From: Nocardia exalbida NBRC 100660
Lineage (GTDB): Bacteria > Actinomycetota > Actinomycetes > Mycobacteriales > Mycobacteriaceae
Assembly: GCF_000308575.1 (NCBI RefSeq)
Contig: NZ_BAFZ01000162.1
Coordinates: 1-64,000, forward strand
Direction of reading: 5' to 3'
DNA length: 64,000 bases
Shown: positions 16,387 to 25,900 of the stretch, in pieces
How positions within the stretch are numbered: the first letter of the stretch is position 1
Layout: every line of letters starts with the position of its first letter
Translations under genes and position numbers: made by a program
Notes under the pieces: generated by a model
What the model was told of the DNA's origin: nothing
Seen by the model: the letters and a program-made list of their open reading frames with translations, nothing else
The model's database searches: none

Positions 16387-19300
16387 GTGTTGTCCTGGTC
16401 AATGGAATCTGTCCGGGACTGGCTCATAGCTAGAACCGCCGCCCTGAGCGGGCTGGATCCCGGTGCAATCGATGGACGTGAGCCGTTTACCAGCTACGGG
16501 CTCGATTCGTTGATGTTGACGACGCTCGCCGACGAGTTGAGTGAGGCAGGGGGGCACCCCGTGTCGCCAGTCCTGTTCTGGGCGCATCGGTCGCCGATCA
16601 CGCTGGCGCGCAGGCTGACCGGCGCCGGGTCGACGCCGCCGGTGCAGCGTGAAACGCCAGCTCAAGGTCAGCCGATAGCGATCGTCGGTCTTTCTTGCCG
16701 GTTCCCCGGCGCTCCCGACGCGACGGCATTCTGGCGATTACTCAGCTCAGGTGCGGACGCGCTCACCCAACCGCCGGACGGTCGATGGGCTCGCGACAGT
16801 CCGCCGCGCGGCGGGTTCCTCGACCGGATCGACGAGTTCGACCCGGAATTCTTCGGTATCTCTCCCCGGGAGGCTCCGCACGTCGATCCGCAGCAACGGC
16901 TCATGCTCGAACTGATGCAGGAAGCTCTCGATGACGCGGGCATTCCGCCTAGCGGTCTCGAAGGCAGCCGGACCGGAGTTTTCGTCGGTGCGATGTGGAG
17001 TGAATACGGGGCGGGAATCCGCGCGGACCCCGACCTGGTCACCCAGCACACCTTGGCCGGAGGCGATCCGAGCATTATTCCCGCCCGATTGTCCTACACG
17101 CTCGGTGCGCGCGGGCCGAGCCTTCAGGTGAATACCGCATGCTCGTCGTCACTGGTCGCGGTCCACCTCGCGGCTCAGAGCATGCGTGAAGGCGAGTGTG
17201 ATCTCGCGTTGGCCGGTGGCGTGAGCCTGATGCTGGCGCAGGACACGGTGCACGCACTGTCCCGGCTCGGCGCGCTGGCACCAGACGGGCGGTCCAAGGC
17301 GTTCGACGCGCGTGCGGATGGATACGGCCGCGGCGAAGGTGGCGGGATGATCGTGCTCAAGCCGCTCGATCGGGCACTCGCCGACGGTGATCCGATTCAC
17401 GGCGTGCTGAAGGGCAGCGCGGTGAACCACGACGGATTCAGTAACGGCCTGACGGCGCCGAGCCCGCAGGCCCAGGAATCCTTGCTGCGTAGCGCTTATC
17501 GCCGAGCGGGGGTTGTGCCTGCCGAGGTCGGGTACGTCGAGGCGCACGGGACGGGAACGGCGCTCGGTGACCCGATCGAGGCAAGCGCGCTGGGCGCGGT
17601 ACTCGGCGTGGGCCGGTCTCGCGACCAGCTGTTGCCGATCGGTTCGGTCAAGAGCGCGATCGGCCATCTCGAACCTGCGGCCGGGATCGCCGGCCTGATC
17701 AAGGTGCTGCTGGCGATGCGGCATCGCACCGTGCCGCCATGCGGCCAGTTCGAAGAACCCAACCCGAATATCCCCTTCCGTCAATGGGGTTTACGGGTCC
17801 CCACGCGGGCGGAGCGGTGGCACGGCGACGCGGAAGGTCGCCTCGTCGCCGGGGTGAGCGCGTTCGGCTTCGGCGGTACGAACTGCCATGTGGTCCTCGA
17901 GAGCGGCGATGACTCTCCGGTCCACCTGCTGCCCCTTGCCGCGGGCACCGAAGACGGCCTCCGTGCCGCGGCGCGGGAGCTGGCGTCCACTCGGGACCTG
18001 CCGCCGATCGCCCGACTGTGCGCCGCCGCGTCTGTCGAGGCGGACGGCTCACACCGGCTCGCACTGTCCGTTCGCAACCGCGACGATATCGCCGCGGGCG
18101 CGGAGAAATTCCTCAGCGGCCGTGCCGGAGCCGGAATCAGCACCGGGATTACCGGCAGCGACCGGCCGAGGATCACGTTTCTGTTCGGTGGCCAGGGTGC
18201 GCAGTGGACCGGGATGGGTGCGCGGTTGTTGCGTGAGCCCGCGTTCCGGGCGGCGATCATGCGGTGCGAGACCGCGCTGCGCCCACACGTCGACTGGTCC
18301 CTCACCCGGCTGCTGACCTCGGCCGACGAGAGCTGGATCGAGCGCACTGAGCTGGTCCAGCCGGCGATCTTCGCGATGCAACTCGCGTTGACCGACCTGT
18401 GGCGATCACAGGGAGTCGAGCCGGATGCAGTCGCCGGGATGAGCATGGGTGAAGTCGCCGCCGCGCACGTCGCCGGAGCGATCACTCTCGATGATGCCGC
18501 GCTGATCATGTGCAGGCGCAGCGCGATCGCCGGCAGACTGCCCGGCCACGGCGGAATGGCCGTGCTCGACCTCTCCGCTGAGGACACCAACGACCTGCTG
18601 TCCAGGCACGGCGGTGAGGTGTGGGTCGCGGGCAGTGCGAGCCCCGGATCCACGGTCATCTCCGGTGATCGAGCAGCAATCAAGGTGATACGGGACCAAC
18701 TCGCCGCGCGCTCGGTCGCGTCGGCATGGATCAGGGTCGACTACGCCTCGCACAGTCCCTATGTCGACTCCGTCCTGCCTGACCTGCGGGACGCGCTCGC
18801 TGATCTGCGGCCCGGCGAGACCCGGATCCCGTTCTATTCCTCGGCCACCGGGGCACAGATGCAGGGCGCGCTGCTCGATGCCGAGCACTGGGTGCGCACC
18901 GAACGCGAACCATGGCGGTTCGATACCGTGATGGAACACCTGCTCGCCGGGGGGCGCCAGGTCTTCGTCGACGTCGACCCGCATCCGATTCTCACGTCGG
19001 TAGTCGAGCAGCACGGCGGCACGGCGCTGCCGACATTGCGCCGTGCGGACCGCGACCACTCGACCTTGATCGACTCATTGGGCGCGCTGTACACCCTGGG
19101 AGCCGCCCAGCCGCCGCCGGATCAGGGCCGGACGGAGTTGCTGGTGCTCTCCGCCCGCTCTCGCGATTCCCTGCTGGCATCGGCGACCACGATGGCACGC
19201 GAGCTCAGTGGTGACAACGACATCGCCCTGCGCGATCTGTGTTACACGGCCGCGGTGCGGCGCGACCACCACGAACACCGGCTGGCGGTGACGGGTTCGT

Positions 19301-22300
19301 CTGCGAAGGAGCTGGCCGATTCACTGCGGGCCGCGGCTGTGGGGACCATGCCCGGCAACGCGTGGATGGGCAGCGTGGCACGTGGCGAGCGGCGAGCGAT
19401 CGTGTTCGTGTGCTCCGGCCAGGGTTCGCAATGGGCCGGTATGGGCCGAAACCTGTTGCGTGCCGAGCCCGTTTTTCGCGCGGCTGTCGAAGAATGCGAG
19501 AAGTGGTTGCGTCCGCTGACCACCTGGTCGCTCACGGCCGAGCTGACCGCGCCGGTGGAACGAAGCCGCCTCGATGAGACCGCGGTCGCGCAGCCGGCTC
19601 TGTTCGCTGTCCAGGTGGGGATCGCGCGGCTGTGGCAGGCATGGGGGCTTGCGCCGGACGCGTTGATCGGCCACAGCGTCGGCGAAGTCACCGCCGCGTA
19701 CCTGGCCGGGTCGCTGTCCCTCGCCGAAGCGGTCGAGGTGGTGTATCACCGGGGCCGGTTGATGCAGGCCGCGGCCGGAGAAGGTGGTATGGCTTCGGTG
19801 GAACTGCCCGCCGAGCGGATGAGCGATCTGCTCAGCGCGTACCAGGGTGAACTCACGATCGGCGCGATCAACGATCCCGATTCGACCGTCGTTTCCGGTG
19901 ACGCCGCCGCACTGGCCGACTTGCTCGTACGGCTGCGCGGCGAGGGGATCGCATGTCGCGAGCTCCGGGTCGGTTACGCGTTCCACAGTGCGCGGATGAA
20001 CCCGGCCGGGCGCGAATTGTCTCAGGCGCTCGGCACGCTCACTCCGGGGCCGAGTCGGTTGCCCATCTACAGCACGGTCTCCGGGAATCTCGTCGGCGAC
20101 CAGCGTTTCGACGCGGACTACTGGGTGCGAAACGTGCGGGAGACCGTGCGGTTCGCGGACGCCATGAACGCCGCGATCTCCGACGGATACCGGGTTTTCC
20201 TGGAGATCGGCGCGCATCCGGTTCTGCTGGAGAACGTCCAGCGATGCCTGGCTGCCCGTCGGATCGAAGGTCACGCCGTTGGTTCGCTACGCAAGGGCGA
20301 GGACGAACGATCCGCGCTGCGCCGCGCGGCCGGCGCACTGTACGCCGGTGGCTGCTCGCCGGATTTCGATCGGCTACTCGAAACCGGCAGGGTCGTGTCG
20401 CTACCCGCTTACCAATGGCGACGGAAGCGATACTGGCTCGCGGCCGACCGGCGTACCGCGCTCGCCGGCGACGGCGGGGGCCATCCGTTGCTCGGCACAG
20501 GCCTGATCTCGGCGGTAGAGCAGGGAACCCGTTACTGGCAACGCGCGCTGGACCCGGTCAGGCTGCCGTATCTCGCGGACCTCACGGTGCGCGGGACCAC
20601 TGTGATCTCGGCGGCCGCGTTCGCCGAAATGGCATTGGCGTCGGGCGCCGAGGCGTACGCGACCAAGGACATCGTCGTCACCGACTTGGTGTTCGAGCGC
20701 ATGCTGGAAGTGACCGCGGCCGCGGCGCCCACGACCCAGACAGTGATCAGCACACGGGAGGGGCTCTTCCAGGTATTCGGCCAGCGTGGTCCGGATTGGG
20801 TGCGGCACGCACTGGCCACCGTCGGGCCGGACACCGAAAAGCCGGATGTGCGCGAGGCCCCCGCCCTGATACGGCACCGCTGCACCGGGCATCGGGACCG
20901 GTCAGCGCACTACCGCGCGCTGGCCGGGGCGGGGCTGGGAATCGGAGAGCACCTTCGTGGGGTATCGGAGCTGTGGTTCGGCCACGAGGAAGTGCTTGCC
21001 CGGCTCGTGCCGCCGGAGCTGCCACATGGTCGAGAGACCGATTACCGAATCGCTCCCTCGATACTCGACGCTGGTCTGCAGGCGCTGATCGCCCTGTGCA
21101 ACGGTTCGTCCGGAAGCAATGTGGTGACCGGGATCGGTCGGTTGCGAGTGCATCGGACCCCGGCGGGCCCGGTATGGGCGCACGGCCGATCAGCGGGGTC
21201 GGGCGGCGACCTCTACCTGCTCGATGACGACGGCCGGGTATTGGTGCAGGCCGAGGGCGTGCGCCTGCGCCGGCTCACAGATCCCGATACGGTCGCGGAT
21301 TGCCTGTACACGGTGGAATGGCGCGAAAGAGCGGTCCGGCAACCCGTGCCAGATCGAGCCGGGGCGTGGATCGTGGTGGCGGGCGAGGATCGCCTCGGCG
21401 CTGAGCTCGCGGAAGAGCTGCGAGCTCGAGGCAAGCAGTGTGAGCTGGTGACCGCGCAGACGGCGGACCCGATCCGAACAGACTCTCTGCGTGCGGTTCT
21501 GACCGGACCGGCCCCGGCGGGGGTTGTGCACATCGGAAGTCTCGGCAGCGCGAGCCTGCGTGGGTTGGCCGACGCGCTGGCCGGGATGGGCTGGCGCGAT
21601 CAGCCACGGCTGTGGCTGGTGACCCGTGCCGCCCAGGCGGTCGGCGAGCACGTATCGGCGGTGGATGTCGACCAGGCGGCGTTGTGGGGACTCGGCAGGG
21701 CGATCGGGCTCGACCATCCCGAGCTGTCGGTCACGCGGGTGGACCTTGCCGAGCAGACGACACTCGATGAGGCGGCCACGCTGGTGACGGTCCTGCTCAG
21801 CGATGATCGTGAGACCGATGTCGCCCTGCGTCCCGGTGGCCGGTTCGTGGCCAGGCTGGTTCGCGCGCCGGACGTCCGTGAGCGAGCGACGGCATTACGG
21901 GCGGACGGCGCATACCTGATCGTCGGCGCGGGTGCCGCACTCGCCGAGTCGTTCGCCAGGTGGATGACCGACTGCGGTGCGCGCAACATCGTGATACTGG
22001 ACCGAGACGGCGCCATCGGGCCGATCAGCATTCCGGGAGCGCAGGTGTCGACCATCGACACGTGCGGGACCGACGACCGCGAGATGACCAGGCTGATCAC
22101 CGAGATCGAGGCTGTGTCGGGCCCATTGCGCGGGCTCATCCACGCCGATGGTGAGGACAGCGCCTGGCGGTGGCATAGACACACGCTCGATCGCGAGCTG
22201 GATCTGTTCGTGCTCTGCTCATCGGTCGCCTCGTTGTTCGGGTCTCCGGGCGACTCGATGGCAAGCGCACGGATGAACGCGATCGCACACCATCGCCGTG

Positions 22301-22953
22301 CCCGCGGCCTGCGCGCACTGAGCCTGCACCTCGCGCAGGCAGGCATGGCGACACACGGCATCGCCGATGCGTCCTCGGCAGACCTCGCGCGCGCATTGGA
22401 CCACGGGGTATCTGCGGATCTCGGTCAACTCGCGGTGATGAAGCTGAACCTCCGGCACTGGTACGAATCCTTCCCCAGCGTGGCGGGGACACCGCTGTTC
22501 GATGAGATAGAAATCCGTGCCGCGGGGAGCGCCACCGCGCTCGCCGACAGGCTGGCCGCGGCCGGCGCCCCGGAACGGGCCGGCTTGATCGAGCAGCACC
22601 TGATCGAGCAGGTTTCCCTGACGCTGCAACGAGATCCCCCGAGCCTGAGCCGGCAGTCGACGTTCCAGGACATGGGCATGGACTCGCTGATGGCGGTGGA
22701 GCTACGCAACCGGCTGGAATCGTCGCTCGGCGTCCGGTTGTCCGTCGCGCTGGTCTTCACCTACTCGACCGTCGCCGCGCTCACCGAGTTCGTCGCGGAC
22801 CAACTCGCGGGGAGGGAGACTCCGGCCGGAGATCCGGAACCGGACGATCGGTCTTGCATGGCAGCGGACATCGATCTGCTCTCCGACGAGGAAGCCGAGG
22901 CCATGCTGCTGGAGAGCATCCAGCTCGTCGAACAGGAACAGCAAGATGACTGA
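16387..22953 (+). CDS. Type I PKS: ACP-KS-AT-AT-DH(inactive)-KR(inactive)-ACP
   Basis: A modular polyketide synthase of about 2188 residues. An N-terminal ACP (GLDSLM, Ser codon 16507) is not preceded by a loading AT. KS (about 16670-17910) has Cys in TACSSSL (17140), EAHGTGT and SAIGHLEPAAG, so it should be active. AT1 (18160-19050) has GMSMG (Ser 18442) and YASH (18742), the methylmalonyl-type motif. A second complete AT (19395-20290) has GHSVG (Ser 19675) and YAFH (19975), nearer malonyl-type, and its own KS-AT-like linker. The DH-like region (20480-21290) has lost the catalytic His (LADLTVRGTTVIS). The KR-like region (21300-22500) has a broken NADPH loop (VGAGAALAE) and no catalytic Tyr. 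The second ACP (Ser 22684) and an acidic docking tail end the protein. GTG 16387 has GGAGG upstream; an in-frame GTG at 16333 is possible. It overlaps the next PKS by 8 nt. Confidence 0.95.
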   Translation: MLSWSMESVRDWLIARTAALSGLDPGAIDGREPFTSYGLDSLMLTTLADELSEAGGHPVSPVLFWAHRSPITLARRLTGAGSTPPVQRETPAQGQPIAIVGLSCRFPGAPDATAFWRLLSSGADALTQPPDGRWARDSPPRGGFLDRIDEFDPEFFGISPREAPHVDPQQRLMLELMQEALDDAGIPPSGLEGSRTGVFVGAMWSEYGAGIRADPDLVTQHTLAGGDPSIIPARLSYTLGARGPSLQVNTACSSSLVAVHLAAQSMREGECDLALAGGVSLMLAQDTVHALSRLGALAPDGRSKAFDARADGYGRGEGGGMIVLKPLDRALADGDPIHGVLKGSAVNHDGFSNGLTAPSPQAQESLLRSAYRRAGVVPAEVGYVEAHGTGTALGDPIEASALGAVLGVGRSRDQLLPIGSVKSAIGHLEPAAGIAGLIKVLLAMRHRTVPPCGQFEEPNPNIPFRQWGLRVPTRAERWHGDAEGRLVAGVSAFGFGGTNCHVVLESGDDSPVHLLPLAAGTEDGLRAAARELASTRDLPPIARLCAAASVEADGSHRLALSVRNRDDIAAGAEKFLSGRAGAGISTGITGSDRPRITFLFGGQGAQWTGMGARLLREPAFRAAIMRCETALRPHVDWSLTRLLTSADESWIERTELVQPAIFAMQLALTDLWRSQGVEPDAVAGMSMGEVAAAHVAGAITLDDAALIMCRRSAIAGRLPGHGGMAVLDLSAEDTNDLLSRHGGEVWVAGSASPGSTVISGDRAAIKVIRDQLAARSVASAWIRVDYASHSPYVDSVLPDLRDALADLRPGETRIPFYSSATGAQMQGALLDAEHWVRTEREPWRFDTVMEHLLAGGRQVFVDVDPHPILTSVVEQHGGTALPTLRRADRDHSTLIDSLGALYTLGAAQPPPDQGRTELLVLSARSRDSLLASATTMARELSGDNDIALRDLCYTAAVRRDHHEHRLAVTGSSAKELADSLRAAAVGTMPGNAWMGSVARGERRAIVFVCSGQGSQWAGMGRNLLRAEPVFRAAVEECEKWLRPLTTWSLTAELTAPVERSRLDETAVAQPALFAVQVGIARLWQAWGLAPDALIGHSVGEVTAAYLAGSLSLAEAVEVVYHRGRLMQAAAGEGGMASVELPAERMSDLLSAYQGELTIGAINDPDSTVVSGDAAALADLLVRLRGEGIACRELRVGYAFHSARMNPAGRELSQALGTLTPGPSRLPIYSTVSGNLVGDQRFDADYWVRNVRETVRFADAMNAAISDGYRVFLEIGAHPVLLENVQRCLAARRIEGHAVGSLRKGEDERSALRRAAGALYAGGCSPDFDRLLETGRVVSLPAYQWRRKRYWLAADRRTALAGDGGGHPLLGTGLISAVEQGTRYWQRALDPVRLPYLADLTVRGTTVISAAAFAEMALASGAEAYATKDIVVTDLVFERMLEVTAAAAPTTQTVISTREGLFQVFGQRGPDWVRHALATVGPDTEKPDVREAPALIRHRCTGHRDRSAHYRALAGAGLGIGEHLRGVSELWFGHEEVLARLVPPELPHGRETDYRIAPSILDAGLQALIALCNGSSGSNVVTGIGRLRVHRTPAGPVWAHGRSAGSGGDLYLLDDDGRVLVQAEGVRLRRLTDPDTVADCLYTVEWRERAVRQPVPDRAGAWIVVAGEDRLGAELAEELRARGKQCELVTAQTADPIRTDSLRAVLTGPAPAGVVHIGSLGSASLRGLADALAGMGWRDQPRLWLVTRAAQAVGEHVSAVDVDQAALWGLGRAIGLDHPELSVTRVDLAEQTTLDEAATLVTVLLSDDRETDVALRPGGRFVARLVRAPDVRERATALRADGAYLIVGAGAALAESFARWMTDCGARNIVILDRDGAIGPISIPGAQVSTIDTCGTDDREMTRLITEIEAVSGPLRGLIHADGEDSAWRWHRHTLDRELDLFVLCSSVASLFGSPGDSMASARMNAIAHHRRARGLRALSLHLAQAGMATHGIADASSADLARALDHGVSADLGQLAVMKLNLRHWYESFPSVAGTPLFDEIEIRAAGSATALADRLAAAGAPERAGLIEQHLIEQVSLTLQRDPPSLSRQSTFQDMGMDSLMAVELRNRLESSLGVRLSVALVFTYSTVAALTEFVADQLAGRETPAGDPEPDDRSCMAADIDLLSDEEAEAMLLESIQLVEQEQQDD

Positions 22954-25900
22954 GCAGACATCGCCCGTGAAGAAGGCCTTGGCGGCTATGCGGACACTGC
23001 AAGCCCGGCTGGACGGGGAGCTGATGGCGAAGACCGAGCCGATCGCCATTATCGGCATGGGCTGCCGTGTGCCGGGCGGCGGCCGCGGCCCCGACGAATT
23101 CTGGCAATTGCTCGACGACGGCGTCGATGCGATCACCGAAGTGCCTCCGGACCGGTGGGTGGGTGAGGTCGGCAGTCCGACGCGCTGGGGTGGCTTTCTG
23201 TCCGATGTGGACGCCTTCGACGCCGCCTTCTTCGGCATCGCGCCCCGGGAGGCCGAGGCGATGGACCCCCAGCAGCGCCTGCTGCTGGAAGTCGCCTGGG
23301 AGGCGCTGGAACAGGCCGGGCACGCTCGGCCCGACCGGCTGGCGGGCTCGAGAACCGGTGTCTTCACCGGTGTTGTCGTCACCGACTACGACCGGCTGAG
23401 CCTCGGAAACCGGGACATCTACACGGTGACCGGCAACGGGCACTCGTTCCCCGCAGGACGGCTGTCCTACGTGCTCGGGCTGCAGGGACCCAGCATGGTC
23501 GTGGACACGGCGTGCTCGTCGTCGCTGGTCGCCGTGCATCTCGCGGTCCAGAGCCTCCGTTCCGGAGAGAGCGCGATGGCGCTGGCCGGTGGGGTCAACC
23601 TGATGCTGGCCAGAGACATGACCGACATGCTGGCCAGCTCGCGCGCGCTGTCCGAGGACGGGCGATGCAAAACCTTCGATGCGCTGGCCAACGGCTATGT
23701 CCGGGGCGAGGGCTGCGGGATGCTGGTCCTGCGACGGCTTTCCGACGCGGTGGCCGACGGCGATCCGGTGCTCGCGGTGATCCGTGGTTCCGCGGTGAAC
23801 TCCGATGGCCGTTCCTCCGGGCTGACCGCGCCGAACGTCTCGGCGCAGAAGGCTTTGCTCCGTCAGGCGTTGCGCAGCGCCCGCGCCGAGGCGGCGGACA
23901 TCAGTTACGTCGAGACGCACGGCACCGGAACCCCGCTCGGTGATCCGATCGAAGTGGACGCGCTCGCCGACGTGCTCGGCGGGTTGCGCGACGATGGTTC
24001 GCGTTGCGTGCTCGGCGCGGTGAAGACCAATATCGGGCATCTCGAAGCGGCTGCCGGGGTGATAGGGCTCATCAAGGTCGTGCTCGCGCTGCAGCGGGAG
24101 CGCATCCCGGCGAACCTGCACTTGCGCACCGTCAATCCCAGGATCGACCTCACCGGAACCGCCCTGGTTCTGCCGAGTGACCCGGTTTCGTGGCCCAAAC
24201 GCGACGGTGCGACGCGGTTGGCGGGTGTCAGCTCGTTCGGCATCAGCGGCACCAATGCGCACGTCATCGTCGCCGATCCGCCGGAGCAGGCCGAGCCTCC
24301 CGTGACCGAACCCGGACCGGCACTGGTGCCGATCTCCGCGCGCGATGCGGGCGCACTCACCGATTTGGTCGCCGCGTTCCGCGCCATGCTCGACGAGCGG
24401 CAGGCCGAGATCCCGGATATCGCCTACACCGCGGCTGTCCGCAGGCATCATCATCGGCTCCGGGCCGCCTGGGTGCTGCCCGGCGACGGGCCGCCGCGCC
24501 TGGTGCCCGGCACTGAGCCGGCCGAACGGCCGAGAGTGGTTTTCGTGTTCCCTGGCCAGGGCTCGCAGTGGCTCGGCATGGGGCGTGCACTGCTCGCCGG
24601 CGAGCCCGCGTTCCGAGCGGCTGTCGAGACATGCGACGACGCGATCAGAAACGAGACCGGATGGTCTGTCATCGATGAATTGACCGCCGGGCCGACCACG
24701 TCGCGGCTCGACCGGGTGGACGTCGTGCAGCCGGTCCTGTTCGCGATGGAGGTCGCGTTGGCGGCACTGTGGCGATCGAAGGGCATCGAGCCGGACGCCG
24801 TCATCGGGCACAGCATGGGTGAGGTGGCCGCCGCGCATGTGGCCGGCGCGCTCACGCTGACCGACGCGGCGCGCGTCATCTGCCGCCGCAGCCGATTGCT
24901 GCGCGCACTGGCCGGGCGCGGCGCGATGGCGCTGGTGGAACTGCCGATCGAGCGAGCGAGCGCGGCGCTGTCCGGAGTCGCCGATCGGGTGTCGATCGCG
25001 GCGAGCAACAGCGCGCGCTCGACGGTGCTCTCCGGTGATCCGGACACACTGAACGAGCTCGTGGCCGAGCTGACCGGTGCGGGGGTGTTCTGTCGTCGGA
25101 TCAAGGTCGAGGTCGCCGCGCACAGCCCACAGGTCGATGCCATCACCGATGAATTGAGTCGCCAACTCGGCGCGCTGACGCCGAAGGCCACCACGGTGCC
25201 GATGTGGTCCACCGTGCTCGGTAAGGTCTGCGACGGGGCCGAGCTGGATACCGCCTACTGGATACGCAACCTTCGTGAACCCGTGTTGTTCGCGCAGGCG
25301 GTCCGTGACTGCATGGCGCTGGGGCGCACGATCTTCGTCGAGCTGACCCCGCACCCCATCCTGCTGCCCTCGATCGAAGAGGACGGAGGCCTGGTCGTTG
25401 CGTCCGGGCGGCGCGAACACGATGAGCGCGCGGTTTTCCTGGAATCGCTCGCCGCACTGTATGTCCGCGGCTGCCAGGTGGACTGGCCCGCCCTCCACCG
25501 GAGTGGCGGACGCTGCGTGCCACTGCCCGCCTACCCGTGGCGGCGCCAGCGGTACTGGGTGGATCGAACTCCGGCTGCGCGCGCCGAGCACGGGCATCCA
25601 TTGCTCGGTGGGCCGGTCAGCCCGGCAACCTCACCGGGTACCCGGATCTGGGAGCGCGAGCTGAATCTGCCGTACCTGGCCGACCACATGGTCGACGGCG
25701 CGGTGGTGTTCCCGGCGTCGGGATATGTCGAAATGGCGCTCGGCGCATGCGGACGATCGATGGTGCTGGAGGACATCGCATTCGACCGAATGGCGATTCT
25801 CGCGAAGGACGGCTCGGGACACGTCCAGTTCATCGAGGACTCCGACCATTTCCAGGTGTATTGCCGAGCGACGAGGGGCGAACCGTGGGTTCTGTGCGCG

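Noticed and set aside
22781..25597. A 938-codon open frame on the minus strand across PKS1/PKS2
   Set aside because: It is antisense to intact PKS domains and has the Arg/Gly/His-rich composition of a GC-skew shadow frame with no family motif.
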